Of a stretch of 64,000 nt of DNA, positions 44,461 to 54,350 are shown one piece after another. Source of the DNA: Pectinophora gossypiella (lineage: Eukaryota > Arthropoda > Insecta > Lepidoptera > Gelechiidae). Numbering within the stretch: position 1 is the first letter of the stretch; every line of letters begins with the position of its first letter. The notes beneath the pieces are model-generated. The model was given only the letters and a program-made list of their open reading frames with translations, had not been told where the DNA came from and did not search any database. The position numbers and the translations under genes were made by a program. Location: assembly GCF_024362695.1 (NCBI RefSeq), contig NW_026063268.1, positions 124,001-188,000 on the forward strand, written 5' to 3'.

Positions 44461-44884
44461 TTGTTATCGTTGATTGTATCACCTAACTACTAAATATGTC
44501 TTATATTTGTATTTTTTAAATTTGTTTCAACAAATGGCCTAAGTCAGTTATCAGGCCAGTTGTAAAATGTATATTTTTTTATTACGAAATTCCTACATTG
44601 TGTATTGTATTAATATTATAATAATTATTATTTGTAAACAATTTTAAATGTAAGTTGTTATTTTTAAGTGAAAATGGTGCTATAAAAATTGGATTCCTAA
44701 AAACAAATTGCCAGTATTGCCACAGTAATGTTATGTTTCTCCATTTTTTTTAATAAATGTTTTTTTTTTTGTAAAGACATGAATGAGCCTAGAATTAAAC
44801 AATATTATTTACTTTTCCATACGTCTTCTCTTAATCAGTAAAACCTAGTAGATATCTGCAGTTTTTGCTAAAAGCTCTTTTTTA
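44461..44884. other. AT-rich intergenic stretch
   Basis: No open frame or repeat match seen. Confidence 0.5.
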
Positions 44885-45585
44885 CACCAAGCTAAGTTAT
44901 ATGGGGTGGTTTTCCCTTCGCGGGTTGGAAGGTCAGACAGGCAGTCGCTTCTGTAAAAACCGGACCTGTCAATTTTCAGGTTAGGTAAGCGGCCCCTATG
45001 AAAAACGGGATAACGCTAGGGAAACGATGAAATTTACACCAATCAATAGAAGCTGCATCTATTGGTAAAACAGTTCTTTGGTAGAGGCTCGGTTTAGAAA
45101 GTAATCACTGGCCCCGGTTCCTGTAGACACCTAATTTTATTTTAAGTTATATATACTTGTCATATTCTTTTCCGCTTAAAAGAAAAGGGACGGCCGACGG
45201 ACAACTGCTAACTTAAAAATAAATGAATAACGCGGAGGAATAAAATAGGCATCTCGCTGATATACAACCGTTGAACTTGTGCTGTCAACTTAATTCTGTC
45301 GGGTTATTGGCCAATATAAAATATTGAAAGCAGTTTTTAAATTTCTGTCAAACAATAAAAATTTTAATAAAATACATCATTAAATCCACCACAGGCTTCG
45401 TCAAAAAAGGAACTAAAAACAAGAATAAACCATAAATCCACAAATGTTTCTGTCCAAAATTGAAGTGTTTTCCATAAATTTTATGTCTGTCGGTTACCCG
45501 TCCCTTTCCTTTTCGGTGGATAAGAAAATGATAGGTATAACTTAAAATAAACTTAGATGGTGTGTACTGGAATCAGGACCAGTGT
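44885..45585. mobile_element. SINE tail and diverged long-TIR MITE
   Basis: 44892-45030 is the 'ggttggaaggtcagacaggc' SINE tail. 45110-45583 has the arms 'ggccccggttcctgtagaca' and 'gtgtgtactggaatcaggac' of the long-TIR family, with extra internal sequence. Confidence 0.75.
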
Positions 45586-46281
45586 TATATTATTATATTT
45601 TTTTTAATAACGTCTTTTTGGCTAAAGTCTATAAAATCAGATTTAATTTGTGTTAGCTTTTTTACTTTTTTTGTATTAAATCGATCACCTAATGTACCTT
45701 TAGTTTATAGAAATAAAAAATATGTATTAATAAAATGTGTTTATTTTTTATTGACCCCATAGCACACCTACTTTTTTATGCAAAATATATTCAAATTCAA
45801 AAGTAGCTTAATTCCGTAAGTAACGTAGTAATTTTTTTCATAACGAACGTCACATCCGCCAAAAACTTTGCATAGGTTTTGGCGGCAATCTCACCTGATG
45901 GCGAAGAGAGAGAATGGTCTCATGGTAAATGAAGATGTGATCTAAGCTACGAATAAATAATAGGTCTAAGTTAATACAAGCTTGCAGAGTCAAATAAGTG
46001 ATTTCCCCAAATATAGATGGCGCTGTTCACATTTAACGTGATATTGTTTTTGAGAAACCTGGAAAGTCCCTCATAGTCTATCTTTTATATATTATACCTT
46101 TGCCCTTACAATGTCCCCAATGTGCCCCATTAGGGATTACGGGCGTGAGTTTATGTATGTATGTTACAATGTATTTTTGAATAATTATGTACCCGAGCAA
46201 TGACAAAATAGGTAATTATCACGAAATAGTTACCTATACAGCGCCATCTATTTTTTTTATTAACGTGGCCTTGAAAGTCTC
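45586..46281. other. Intergenic sequence before the DIRS element
   Basis: Has a fragment of the 'cataacgaacgtc' LINE tail at 45790-45870, a 'tagatggcgctgttc' repeat at 46012 also seen near 33485 and 59400, and a (CATA)-type tail at 46125-46165. No gene. Confidence 0.5.
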
Positions 46282-46296
46282 ATTAAATCTTGACCG

Positions 46297-46454
46297 TTAT
46301 TTGAAGCTTACTTGTTTGAGATAGGCACTTCCGTTTCCCGCGTACATTTTCCCTCTTTTTCTTCTTCGATACATCTATCTCCCTCGCACATCCCTTCCAC
46401 CCCCACCAGGGAGGCGAGCCGAGTTCGGGGTCTCGACCGCCATTTGTATCATTG
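46297..46454 (+). repeat. Left inverted terminal repeat of the DIRS element
   Basis: Starts ttatttgaagcttacttg and ends at tttgtatcattg. Near-perfect inverse of 51515-51672. Confidence 0.9.
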
Positions 46455-46647
46455 GCGTCTGAGTTTTCCGCGCGTACAGTTAACTTTCTACGGTTAACAC
46501 AAAGTTTTTATAACTTACCTTCAATTTTCTTATTATTTTTTGTTTTGTTTTTTTTTTTTTTAGATACAAGTAATTTAGTAATATATTCAGTGTTAGAACA
46601 ATTTATTGATTTCTATCGGTAAAACTACTGCAGAATCACGATATAAC

Positions 46648-48099
46648 ATGAGCTCCGAGAAACAAGTTGGTGAAAATGCGACCGCTGGTCCGTCACTGGA
46701 GGCCGCGCCAGCGCCAGCGCCCGCTCAATCAGTGTCACAGCGGGCTAGAACCAGGAATAAACGGAGACAAGCTAGCTCTTCTAGTAGTAGCAGCAGCAGC
46801 TCGTCAAGCGACAGTGATACCTCCACTTCGAGTTCCTCGTCAAAGCCTACGCCTAACAAGAAACGTTCACGTCATTACCGTCGCACCAAAAAAGGCAAGC
46901 GTAGCCGCCGAAATGATCACCAGCTTGAAAGATTGACACGTCAGGTGAGTGATTTACGTAAACAAGTGGAATTTTATGACACCATTAGTGATCACTGCGC
47001 TTCTCCTAACGGCCACTGTCCCGTTTCAAATTGCGCATCCACTAATCAGCTTCCTGTTGTTGATGACGACGTTATTGATGACAATGTCAGTGGTTTTCTA
47101 TACGACGAAAGCCATGAAAAAGTGGCCGGTGATTCACATTTACAATTTGATTTTGGAATTGAAACAAAACTAAAGGAACCGACGGTTCCCAGGGCTCCCA
47201 ACAATATTTTAAAAGTTCTTCAGGATATTCAATATTTTGATAAAAAGGAGTGGTCCGATGTACGTTATGCCGAGGTGCAAAAGCTCTATAACCACACACC
47301 CGGTTTTATTGATTTAGAACCTAATGAGGAGATCAAAGCTTATGATTCCTTACGACACCTGGCTTATGCAGACAAAGCATACGCAGCCTTAACCTTTTGT
47401 GTATTAAAACAACGAGAAACGCTCCAGTCTGGACTACGTGAGTTGCTCTTGTGGTGTCGTGACCAAAACAATATCAATATTGACGACATGCATGGGAAAT
47501 TGACCGAGTTGTTCTCTAAAGGTGAGTATTCCAAGGTGTCGTCAGATTTGTTGCAATTAGTGTGCGGTCATAGGGCAGAAATTATTCAAATGCGTAGAGA
47601 TGGAATCACAAATATGGTACGCGACCCCCTTATTAAGGCAGCCTTGCGAAAAGTTCCACCTTCTAATCTCCATTTGTTTAGTACAGAAGCATTTACGGTT
47701 ACACTTGAGAAAGTAGGAGGTGTCAAGAAGGCCTTTCTACCTCTAAAGCCTAACAATGGACCCGCTTCGCAAGCGGGGACCAGTAAGGCAGCTCGCCACC
47801 CCTCGCAGGGGCAGGCTAATTATTCTGGACCCACGCAGGGACCAAATACTGGATGTTGCGCCCACGTGCCTCATCATACAGCTCATCAATCCTCGCAGGG
47901 TTGTTGTAACAATTTTAACCGACCCTCGCAGGGTTATGGTCACAATTTGGATCGCCGCACGGTCCATAATCATAACACAAGGGGGACTTTTCGTTCCCGA
48001 GGTGGACGGAGTAACAGACCCTCCGACCAAGGCAGAGGTAATCGGAAGCGCAGCGGAGGTGCTACCGACTACAATACGAATAAGAAACGCAGGAATTGA
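46648..48099 (+). CDS. ORF1 (gag-like) of the DIRS element
   Basis: 483 residues from ATG 46648; an open extension to 46606 has no ATG. The N-terminus has a serine run followed by a basic KKRSRHYRRTKKGKRSRR segment, possibly nuclear targeting. A short coiled-coil-like stretch (LERLTRQVSDLRKQVEF) comes next. The C-terminal quarter is glycine-, glutamine-, histidine- and arginine-rich (RGTFRSRGGRSN, QGRGNRKRSGG), likely to bind nucleic acid. It has no zinc knuckle of the retroviral type. Its last 344 bp overlap ORF2. Confidence 0.85.
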   Translation: MSSEKQVGENATAGPSLEAAPAPAPAQSVSQRARTRNKRRQASSSSSSSSSSSSDSDTSTSSSSSKPTPNKKRSRHYRRTKKGKRSRRNDHQLERLTRQVSDLRKQVEFYDTISDHCASPNGHCPVSNCASTNQLPVVDDDVIDDNVSGFLYDESHEKVAGDSHLQFDFGIETKLKEPTVPRAPNNILKVLQDIQYFDKKEWSDVRYAEVQKLYNHTPGFIDLEPNEEIKAYDSLRHLAYADKAYAALTFCVLKQRETLQSGLRELLLWCRDQNNINIDDMHGKLTELFSKGEYSKVSSDLLQLVCGHRAEIIQMRRDGITNMVRDPLIKAALRKVPPSNLHLFSTEAFTVTLEKVGGVKKAFLPLKPNNGPASQAGTSKAARHPSQGQANYSGPTQGPNTGCCAHVPHHTAHQSSQGCCNNFNRPSQGYGHNLDRRTVHNHNTRGTFRSRGGRSNRPSDQGRGNRKRSGGATDYNTNKKRRN

Positions 48100-49978
48100 C
48101 TCGAAAGTGTTCAGGGCAGGCCGGTTAACAAAATTTGTGACACGCTGGAAACGAATGGGGGCCCCGAAATTTTTATTAAAAATAATAAAGGGCTATCGTA
48201 TACCCTTTCGAATGAAACCTCCTTTAGTAAAAATCAATCGTCACATGCTAAATTCTTATCGTACGGAGGAAACCGAATCGATGACTGCGATAATAGCTCA
48301 AATGAAAGAACAAAGGGTGTTAGAAGTAGCTCAGCGCTCCCCAAGTTTTCTTTCAAGGATATTCCTTGTTCCAAAAAGCGATGGCTCCGACCGGCCTATT
48401 TTCAATTTAAGAGCCCTGAACGAATATGTCATAACCGAACCCTTCAAACTAATAAATGTGTACAGGGTACCAGAATTCATGCAACTAGGCGATTGGCTAT
48501 GCAAGGTGGATCTTTCACAGGCATACTTTCACCTGCCCATAGCTCAAGGCCACAGGCGATTCCTACGCCTGATATACAACGGCGAATTACTTCAAATGAC
48601 GTGCCTACCCTTCGGGCTCAGCACGGCTCCCAGAGTGTTCGCCGCCTTAACCAATTGGGTTGCACGAACTCTCAGAGAACTAGGTTTGAGAATAATAGTA
48701 TACCTCGACGATTTTTTGTTAGTCCACCAGGATCAACAGACCTTGCGAGTACATGTCCAAATACTATTAGACAAGTTAACACACTTAGGATGGCAAGTCA
48801 ATTACGAAAAATCGTTAGTGTCTCCTCAAAAGAAAATAACCTTCCTTGGAATCTGTTGGGATCCGTGGTCGAACCTAAAGTCCCTTCCCGAGGAAAAAGT
48901 TGTACGTCTTGTCGAGAAAACTACGGTTCTAGCCAATCAAAACCTGACATGTCTGAAAGATTTGCAAAGTCTAGTGGGTATCATGAATTTCGCAAGTTTT
49001 GTTATACCACAGGGCAGGTTGCATTTTCGAAATCTCTTGTTATTCCTGAATTCTCTTCTGGATATGCCCCCACTGAAAGTTTTCCCTTTGCCGAAAGAGG
49101 CACGCGAAGAATTACAATGGTGGCTTCAAAACTGCCACCAATCCTCTCCGATTCACCTTGCACCACCGTCGCATTATCTAACCACGGATGCGTCCGATAT
49201 AGCATGGGGAGCCCAGCTGGACGGACAGCAAATCTCGGGAACTTGGACCAATCAAGAAAAGAATCTACACTGCAATGCCAAAGAAATGATAGCCGTCTTG
49301 AAGGTTCTTCAAATGAACGGTCCCTCTCTTCACAACTCGACCTTACTCGTTCAATGCGACAACCGCACGGTAGTTTCTTATTTGAGGAACGAAGGGGGAA
49401 CCCGGTCTCTGAGTCTATTGGACCTAACAATAAAAATTTACAAGATTTTGATCCAGCATCAAATTCACCTGACTGCACATTACATCCCGGGCAAGTACAA
49501 CAGTCATGCAGACCATCTGTCACGTCACAGCTCACCCCCAGAATGGAGTCTGATACCCAATTGCACAAAGACCATTTTCAAAAAATTCGGAACTCCAATG
49601 ATCGACCTTTTCGCATCCGAAAGAGCGCATGTGGTAGAGAACTACGTGTCGTTAGATTTAAACGATGCTCAAGCTCTGTACCACAACGCCTTCTCCCGGA
49701 CATGGAACTATCCACTGGCGTGGATATTCCCGCCTCCTTACCTGATTCCGAAGGTTCTGTCTCACCTAAACTCGGCGACCGGAGTTTATCTAGTGGTGGT
49801 ACCCAGATGGAACCGCGTCTTCTGGCGCGCAGATCTGAAAGCTCGCTCAACGGCAGCCCCCTTCACTCTACGCAATCTGGATCGCAAGTTGATCGATCTA
49901 GCGACCGGGCTGCCACCACCACACTCACAAGAGATGATTTTGGAGGTATGGAGACTTGGGGATGGTCAAGTAGCTTAG
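47756..49978 (+). CDS. RT/RNase H protein of the DIRS element
   Basis: 740 codons from ATG 47756; the true start may be further in, because the first 110 codons overlap ORF1 in another frame. RT motifs run from about residue 190, with YLDD at 316-319, and an RNase H-like aspartate (TTDASD) at 478. The C-terminal part (IDLFASERAH..., then WNYPLAWIFPPPYLIPKVL) is typical of DIRS polymerase proteins, where a methyltransferase-like domain is usually annotated. The protein would copy the element RNA. No frame break is seen. Confidence 0.92.
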   Translation: MDPLRKRGPVRQLATPRRGRLIILDPRRDQILDVAPTCLIIQLINPRRVVVTILTDPRRVMVTIWIAARSIIITQGGLFVPEVDGVTDPPTKAEVIGSAAEVLPTTIRIRNAGIDSKVFRAGRLTKFVTRWKRMGAPKFLLKIIKGYRIPFRMKPPLVKINRHMLNSYRTEETESMTAIIAQMKEQRVLEVAQRSPSFLSRIFLVPKSDGSDRPIFNLRALNEYVITEPFKLINVYRVPEFMQLGDWLCKVDLSQAYFHLPIAQGHRRFLRLIYNGELLQMTCLPFGLSTAPRVFAALTNWVARTLRELGLRIIVYLDDFLLVHQDQQTLRVHVQILLDKLTHLGWQVNYEKSLVSPQKKITFLGICWDPWSNLKSLPEEKVVRLVEKTTVLANQNLTCLKDLQSLVGIMNFASFVIPQGRLHFRNLLLFLNSLLDMPPLKVFPLPKEAREELQWWLQNCHQSSPIHLAPPSHYLTTDASDIAWGAQLDGQQISGTWTNQEKNLHCNAKEMIAVLKVLQMNGPSLHNSTLLVQCDNRTVVSYLRNEGGTRSLSLLDLTIKIYKILIQHQIHLTAHYIPGKYNSHADHLSRHSSPPEWSLIPNCTKTIFKKFGTPMIDLFASERAHVVENYVSLDLNDAQALYHNAFSRTWNYPLAWIFPPPYLIPKVLSHLNSATGVYLVVVPRWNRVFWRADLKARSTAAPFTLRNLDRKLIDLATGLPPPHSQEMILEVWRLGDGQVA

Positions 49979-50934
49979 GCGAATGGAATTACAATCAGCT
50001 AGAGCTGTTAAGATCGGCCTGGCGCCCTTCTACCAGGAAGGTATATAAAGTGGCATGGAACAGGTGGCTCGATTGGTCAAAGAAGCAAAATATTGATCCC
50101 CTACATCCTACTGGATCAATAGTGGCTAGATTTTTAGCAGATTTGCATCTAGTTTATAAACTACCCTACAACACAATATTGCTTCACAAATCTGTTGTTG
50201 CTACTCTTAGTAACGTTGAAAAGGCAGGACAGTTAAGTACACATGTATTGGTTAAAAACATCTTGAAATCCATATCTTTAAAAAAGCCAGTAGTTGGTCA
50301 AAAGCCAGCTATTTGGGATATTGATATTCTCACGTCATTTTTAAAGTCTAGAAGTGTAGATGAAAACAGCCCATTTGCGATTTGCAGTCACACAGCCGCA
50401 TTGTTATTGTTGTGCTCAGGCAGACGAGTCCACGACTTGACCTTATTAGCTGTAGATGCTAACCATTTCACGGAACACAATGATGCCATCGTCTTGTGGC
50501 CCGTTTTCGGTTCAAAAACCGACAACGCCAACTATAGGCAGTCTGGTTGGAAGCTACTGTCGAATAATGACGAAAGCAATCTGAATCCGGTCTATTGGGT
50601 TAAACGAACGATCGCCGTTATGGGCGAAAGACGTATTTCAGCTAAATCAAATAGGCTTTTTATTAATCTAAGAGGTCAGAGTAAACCTGCCTCACGTGCT
50701 TTAATCGCTGGATGGATCAAGTCGGTCCTAACGGAAGCGGGTATTATAACATCTCCTGGAAGCATACGTTCCGCAGTAGCGTCAAAAAATTGGTCGATTG
50801 ATTGTCCTATAGACGAGATTTTAGCCAGAGGAAATTGGCGCTCTCGTAACACGTTTACGCGATTTTACAGACGTGAAATAATACCAATCTCTGCTAGTAA
50901 TAGCATAACTAGGTTATTTAACCCTGTGTCATAA
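48499..50934 (+). CDS. Tyrosine recombinase ORF of the DIRS element
   Basis: Open from ATG 48499, but the first 480 codons run over the RT gene in another frame and look like shadow sequence. A likelier start is ATG 49948, giving 328 residues. From there an N-terminal core-binding-like region (STRKVYKVAWNRWLDWSKKQ) leads to a catalytic region: arginine I in SGRRVHDLT, arginine II in GSIRSAVAS (glycine where HxxR usually has histidine), then ARGNWRS, and the nucleophilic tyrosine in FTRFYRRE. It replaces the integrase of LTR elements and should insert a DNA circle by recombination. It overlaps the RT ORF by 31 bp if the later start is used. Confidence 0.88.
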   Translation: MQGGSFTGILSPAHSSRPQAIPTPDIQRRITSNDVPTLRAQHGSQSVRRLNQLGCTNSQRTRFENNSIPRRFFVSPPGSTDLASTCPNTIRQVNTLRMASQLRKIVSVSSKENNLPWNLLGSVVEPKVPSRGKSCTSCRENYGSSQSKPDMSERFAKSSGYHEFRKFCYTTGQVAFSKSLVIPEFSSGYAPTESFPFAERGTRRITMVASKLPPILSDSPCTTVALSNHGCVRYSMGSPAGRTANLGNLDQSRKESTLQCQRNDSRLEGSSNERSLSSQLDLTRSMRQPHGSFLFEERRGNPVSESIGPNNKNLQDFDPASNSPDCTLHPGQVQQSCRPSVTSQLTPRMESDTQLHKDHFQKIRNSNDRPFRIRKSACGRELRVVRFKRCSSSVPQRLLPDMELSTGVDIPASLPDSEGSVSPKLGDRSLSSGGTQMEPRLLARRSESSLNGSPLHSTQSGSQVDRSSDRAATTTLTRDDFGGMETWGWSSSLGEWNYNQLELLRSAWRPSTRKVYKVAWNRWLDWSKKQNIDPLHPTGSIVARFLADLHLVYKLPYNTILLHKSVVATLSNVEKAGQLSTHVLVKNILKSISLKKPVVGQKPAIWDIDILTSFLKSRSVDENSPFAICSHTAALLLLCSGRRVHDLTLLAVDANHFTEHNDAIVLWPVFGSKTDNANYRQSGWKLLSNNDESNLNPVYWVKRTIAVMGERRISAKSNRLFINLRGQSKPASRALIAGWIKSVLTEAGIITSPGSIRSAVASKNWSIDCPIDEILARGNWRSRNTFTRFYRREIIPISASNSITRLFNPVS

Positions 50935-51386
50935 GGCGAAAGTTTGATTGTGTTATTTAATTTATTGAAACTCAAGTGTTTGTTTTGTTTCTTATTTGTT
51001 AACCTTTCTTTTGGTAAACCAATTAACTTAGTATTACGTTGAAATATGTTCTTTATTTTTATACCTGTATTCATCCTAAGCACATAGGTACAATATACCA
51101 CTTTGCTATCTCTTTCAATCATATGTATTTATATTTAATGATTATAACTTTGTAAATTTTACAGTAGTTTTATTGCATCTTACTTATGGAACACCTTTTT
51201 GTTTGGCTGTCACAATAAGTTACTTTGGCACATCCCTTTATTATATATCTTAACCCTTGCTCATTATGCTGTTCATTCTAAAAGTACCTAATATACTTTT
51301 ATATAACTAAAATTTACGATAGCTCTATCTAAGATACATTGTAGACCTGTCACATTGGCGTCCCCCACCAGGCGATAACAAACACG
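50935..51386 (+). other. 3' non-coding part of the DIRS element
   Basis: AT-rich, no open frame. It leads into the internal complementary region. Confidence 0.7.
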
Positions 51387-51485
51387 TCTCAAACAAGTAA
51401 GCTTCAAATAACGGTCAAGATTTAATAACAGCGTTTTACCTAAAAATAAAACGCATATTAAATACTTACCTTATTTGAAGCTTAC
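51387..51485 (+). repeat. Internal complementary region of the DIRS element
   Basis: 51387-51426 is the reverse complement of 46282-46321 and 51426-51485 that of the outer right end up to 51717. The two joined pieces spell the junction of a circle. Confidence 0.9.
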
Positions 51486-51514
51486 CATACAATCTCTGCC
51501 TGGTGTTTTAGACA

Positions 51515-51672
51515 CAATGATACAAATGGCGGTCGAGACCCCGAACTCGGCTCGCCTCCCTGGTGGGGGTGGAAGGGATGTGCGAGGGAGATAGATGTAT
51601 CGAAGAAGAAAAAGAGGGAAAATGTACGCGGGAAACGGAAGTGCCTATCTCAAACAAGTAAGCTTCAAATAA
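51515..51672 (-). repeat. Right inverted terminal repeat of the DIRS element
   Basis: Inverse of 46297-46454. It is followed by about 45 bp of unique right end (to 51717). Confidence 0.9.
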
Positions 51673-51717
51673 GGTAAGTATTTAATATGCGTTTTATTTT
51701 TAGGTAAAACGCTGTTA

Positions 51718-52571
51718 TTTTTAGTTTCCACGAATCGATTATATTTTATTTTTTTTCCCCGAAGGGTAAGGCAAAGGGAACTATGCCCATACAGCCATGT
51801 CTTACGTATTTTTTTTCTTGATGATTAATGAAATGATGAAAGGTGATGATGATGAAACCTAAGCCCCCACCCTCGGAGTAGACTCCTACTCCGAACCCCA
51901 AACGAATTAACTCAAAAGTCCGCATAAACTTTTGAGTTATGAAGCGGCTTCCCGGCACGAAGCAAAAATAGGCAGATACACTTTGTTCATTGAATACTCC
52001 AATATAATAACACTCGCGAATGTCTTCCGACTAACTTAATGCGATCATTAACCACAAAACACCACTTCGTATTAATTATTTAGATTACTCAATGAAGAAA
52101 GCAACTGTCCCGTTCCCGTCTCCCGCCGAAAAGCCTTTTTAGTTTCCACGAATCGATTATATTTTATTTTTTTTCCCCGAAGGGTAAGGCAAAGGGAACT
52201 ATGCCCATACAGCCATGTCTGACGTATTTTTTTTACTTGATAATTAATGAAATGATGAAAGGTGATGATGATGAAACCTAAGCCCCCACCCTCGGAGTAG
52301 ACTCCTACTCCGAACCCCAAACGAATTAACTCAAAAGTCCGCATAAACTTTTGAGTCATTAAGCGGCTTCCCGGCACGAAGCGAAAATAGGCAGATACAC
52401 TTTGTTCATTGAATACTCCAATATAATAACACTCGCGAATGTCTTCCGACTAACTTAATGCGATCATTAACCACAAAACACCACTTCGTATTATTTATTT
52501 AGATTACTCAATGAAGAAAGCAACTGTCCCGTTCCCGTTTCCCGCCGAAAAGCCCGAATCGATTATATTTT
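51718..52571 (-). mobile_element. Tandem pair of the 400-bp retroposon (copies 3 and 4)
   Basis: 51718-52135 and 52136-52554 are direct repeats of about 418 bp, each made of 'agtttccacgaatcgattat' flank plus one minus-strand copy. The 17-bp cgaatcgattatatttt recurs after the second copy (52555-52571), so it is the original target duplication, and the pair arose by local duplication. Confidence 0.85.
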
Positions 52572-52770
52572 TAACACGCTTGTGTATTCGATACTGAGAA
52601 TCGATTAAGTCGATTGTGAGCGAGCGTCACTACTAACATTAATTGAACTGTCAAAATCGCGATTTCGTGAAAGTGATCAATTTTCCTATTTTATTATGAT
52701 TTCTTAGTTAGTATGTCAATTATTTTCAATTAAATAACATTAATTAATATTCAAGAATATAGTCAACATA

Positions 52771-52845
52771 TATAAAGGCGATATTTTAGGTTTTTAAGGG
52801 TCTTACTAAGTGTTTATCTGCTCACAAGCAAGGAACAAAAAACAG
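52771..52845 (+). promoter_or_regulatory. Possible TATA box and 5' UTR exon of the nine-finger gene
   Basis: TATAAAG at 52771, a possible start about 30 bp later, and a donor (aacag|gtaaat) at 52846. A matching acceptor (atatttcag) lies at 53584, 270 bp before the ATG. No transcript data; tentative. Confidence 0.35.
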
Positions 52846-53112
52846 GTAAATATTAGGTAGGTACTTAATTTTATTGTTTTGGAATTCATGTTTCAATTTA
52901 TTAATTTCTATAAGTTAATACAATAGTTATTGAAGATCATAATTACTTTATAATTCGTAGTTTTTGAATTTATTTTAGGGACAAGTGTTAATTATGATAT
53001 CTTGATAAATATGTTTTTTTCTTTATTTAGGTTTGCGGCAGTCCTTTAATTATTAAAAAAGATGGTTTTTAACAATCTCACTAGTTGAATTTATTTTATT
53101 TCTTTATATTGG

Positions 53113-53370
53113 TTGGGACATATCACAAAAATCGTTTTGTGATCCCTAGTTTGGTTAGGACATTACAGGCTGATCACCTGATTGTTCGAAAGTAAGATGA
53201 TCCGTGCTTCGGAAGGCATGTTAAGCCGTTGGTCCCGGTTACTACTTACTGATGTAAGTTAGTAGTCGTTATATGAGCCATGTCATGCCTTTGGCAGCTC
53301 AATAATAACCCTGACACCAGGGTTGATGGGGTTGGTATTCCACCTCACAACCCACACGACAGAATAAGAA
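53113..53370 (+). mobile_element. tRNA-type SINE, head missing
   Basis: From 'gggacatatcacaaaaatcg' to 'cacacgacagaataagaa'. It would lie in the 5' UTR intron of the zinc-finger gene. Confidence 0.85.
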
Positions 53371-53854
53371 TTTCTTTATAACAATAATATTTCCACTATA
53401 TTTTTTAAATTATTTTACATGCAAAAAATTTAATAACTATTATAATTTAATAAATATAATTTTCGTTTTTTTTGCTATTTCCATTGTGTTACTTAGTGGG
53501 CTCTGTTTTCCGCATTTAGACTCTAAGATGGCCCATTATGCGTTATTTTCATAATGAATATTACTAAATATTTCTATATTTCAGGTACCTAACTCCCTGA
53601 AAAACGAATTACTCCGACAATAATTTTCTATGAACACTGAAAATAATTAAATGACCCTTGGCATAAAATAAAAAAGGATGAATTTAAGAAAGAAAGAAAA
53701 AGTGAAATGTCCATAAACATTTTGTAATTGATCGTAAAAATAAAAATACTAGAAGATTACAGCCTATAATTAAGTCCCATTTTTGGGTACAGACTCCTGT
53801 ATGAGAGAGGAACAAAGCATACTTGACAGCTGAACTGGAAAAATAAATAAAAAA

Positions 53855-54350
53855 ATGTATAAAAACATTCAAAACGACCATGAAATTATTTCAAACGTAC
53901 AAATTAACAAACAAAGCAACGTAAATTATGAAAACATTAATATAAAATGTGAACTAATTGATGATGACGAGGAAGAAGAGAGAGAAAAAGAGAGTGCAAC
54001 CGACGATAACGGTTATAATACCGAACATATTCTGAATAACATCTGGAAAAATAAACCGAAAGATCTGTCCATTAATGCTGTTAACACAAGCCTGAATAAC
54101 AAAAATACTTTAATTTTAGAGAATCCAAATACTACTAACGATAGTAAAACAGTCTTTACAAGCAATTCGGTTCAAATAGTAGTCAAACTAGAGCCTGTAG
54201 AAGAGTATGAAGAACATGGAGAAGGGATAGCGACAGGAGAATTGGAAAGAGATAGAAGTATGAATCCGAGTGAGCTGGTTAAAACAGAGATCGCAAATGA
54301 CCCGTGTGATGACTATCATTCTGTATTTCTTCAGGAACGTTCACAAGAAG
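53855..54350 (+). CDS. Nine-finger gene, coding exon 1
   Basis: ATG to donor AAG|GTATTG. Acidic linker region with the three sumoylation-type motifs. Ends in phase 1. Confidence 0.85.

Larger units (their letters stand above)
46282..51717 (+). mobile_element. Intact DIRS1-type tyrosine-recombinase retrotransposon
   Basis: About 5.4 kb. The 158-bp terminal repeats 46297-46454 and 51515-51672 are inverted. Between the ORFs and the right repeat, 51387-51485 is complementary first to the outer left end (about 40 bp) and then to the outer right end (about 60 bp), which is the DIRS1 internal complementary region thought to template a circular intermediate. Three long ORFs (gag-like, RT/RNase H, tyrosine recombinase) are uninterrupted. 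There is no integrase and no clear target duplication, as expected for the class. Confidence 0.92.

Noticed and set aside
49002..49568. 188-codon ORF on the minus strand of the DIRS element
   Set aside because: It overlaps the well-supported RT/RNase H frame and has no recognisable domain.
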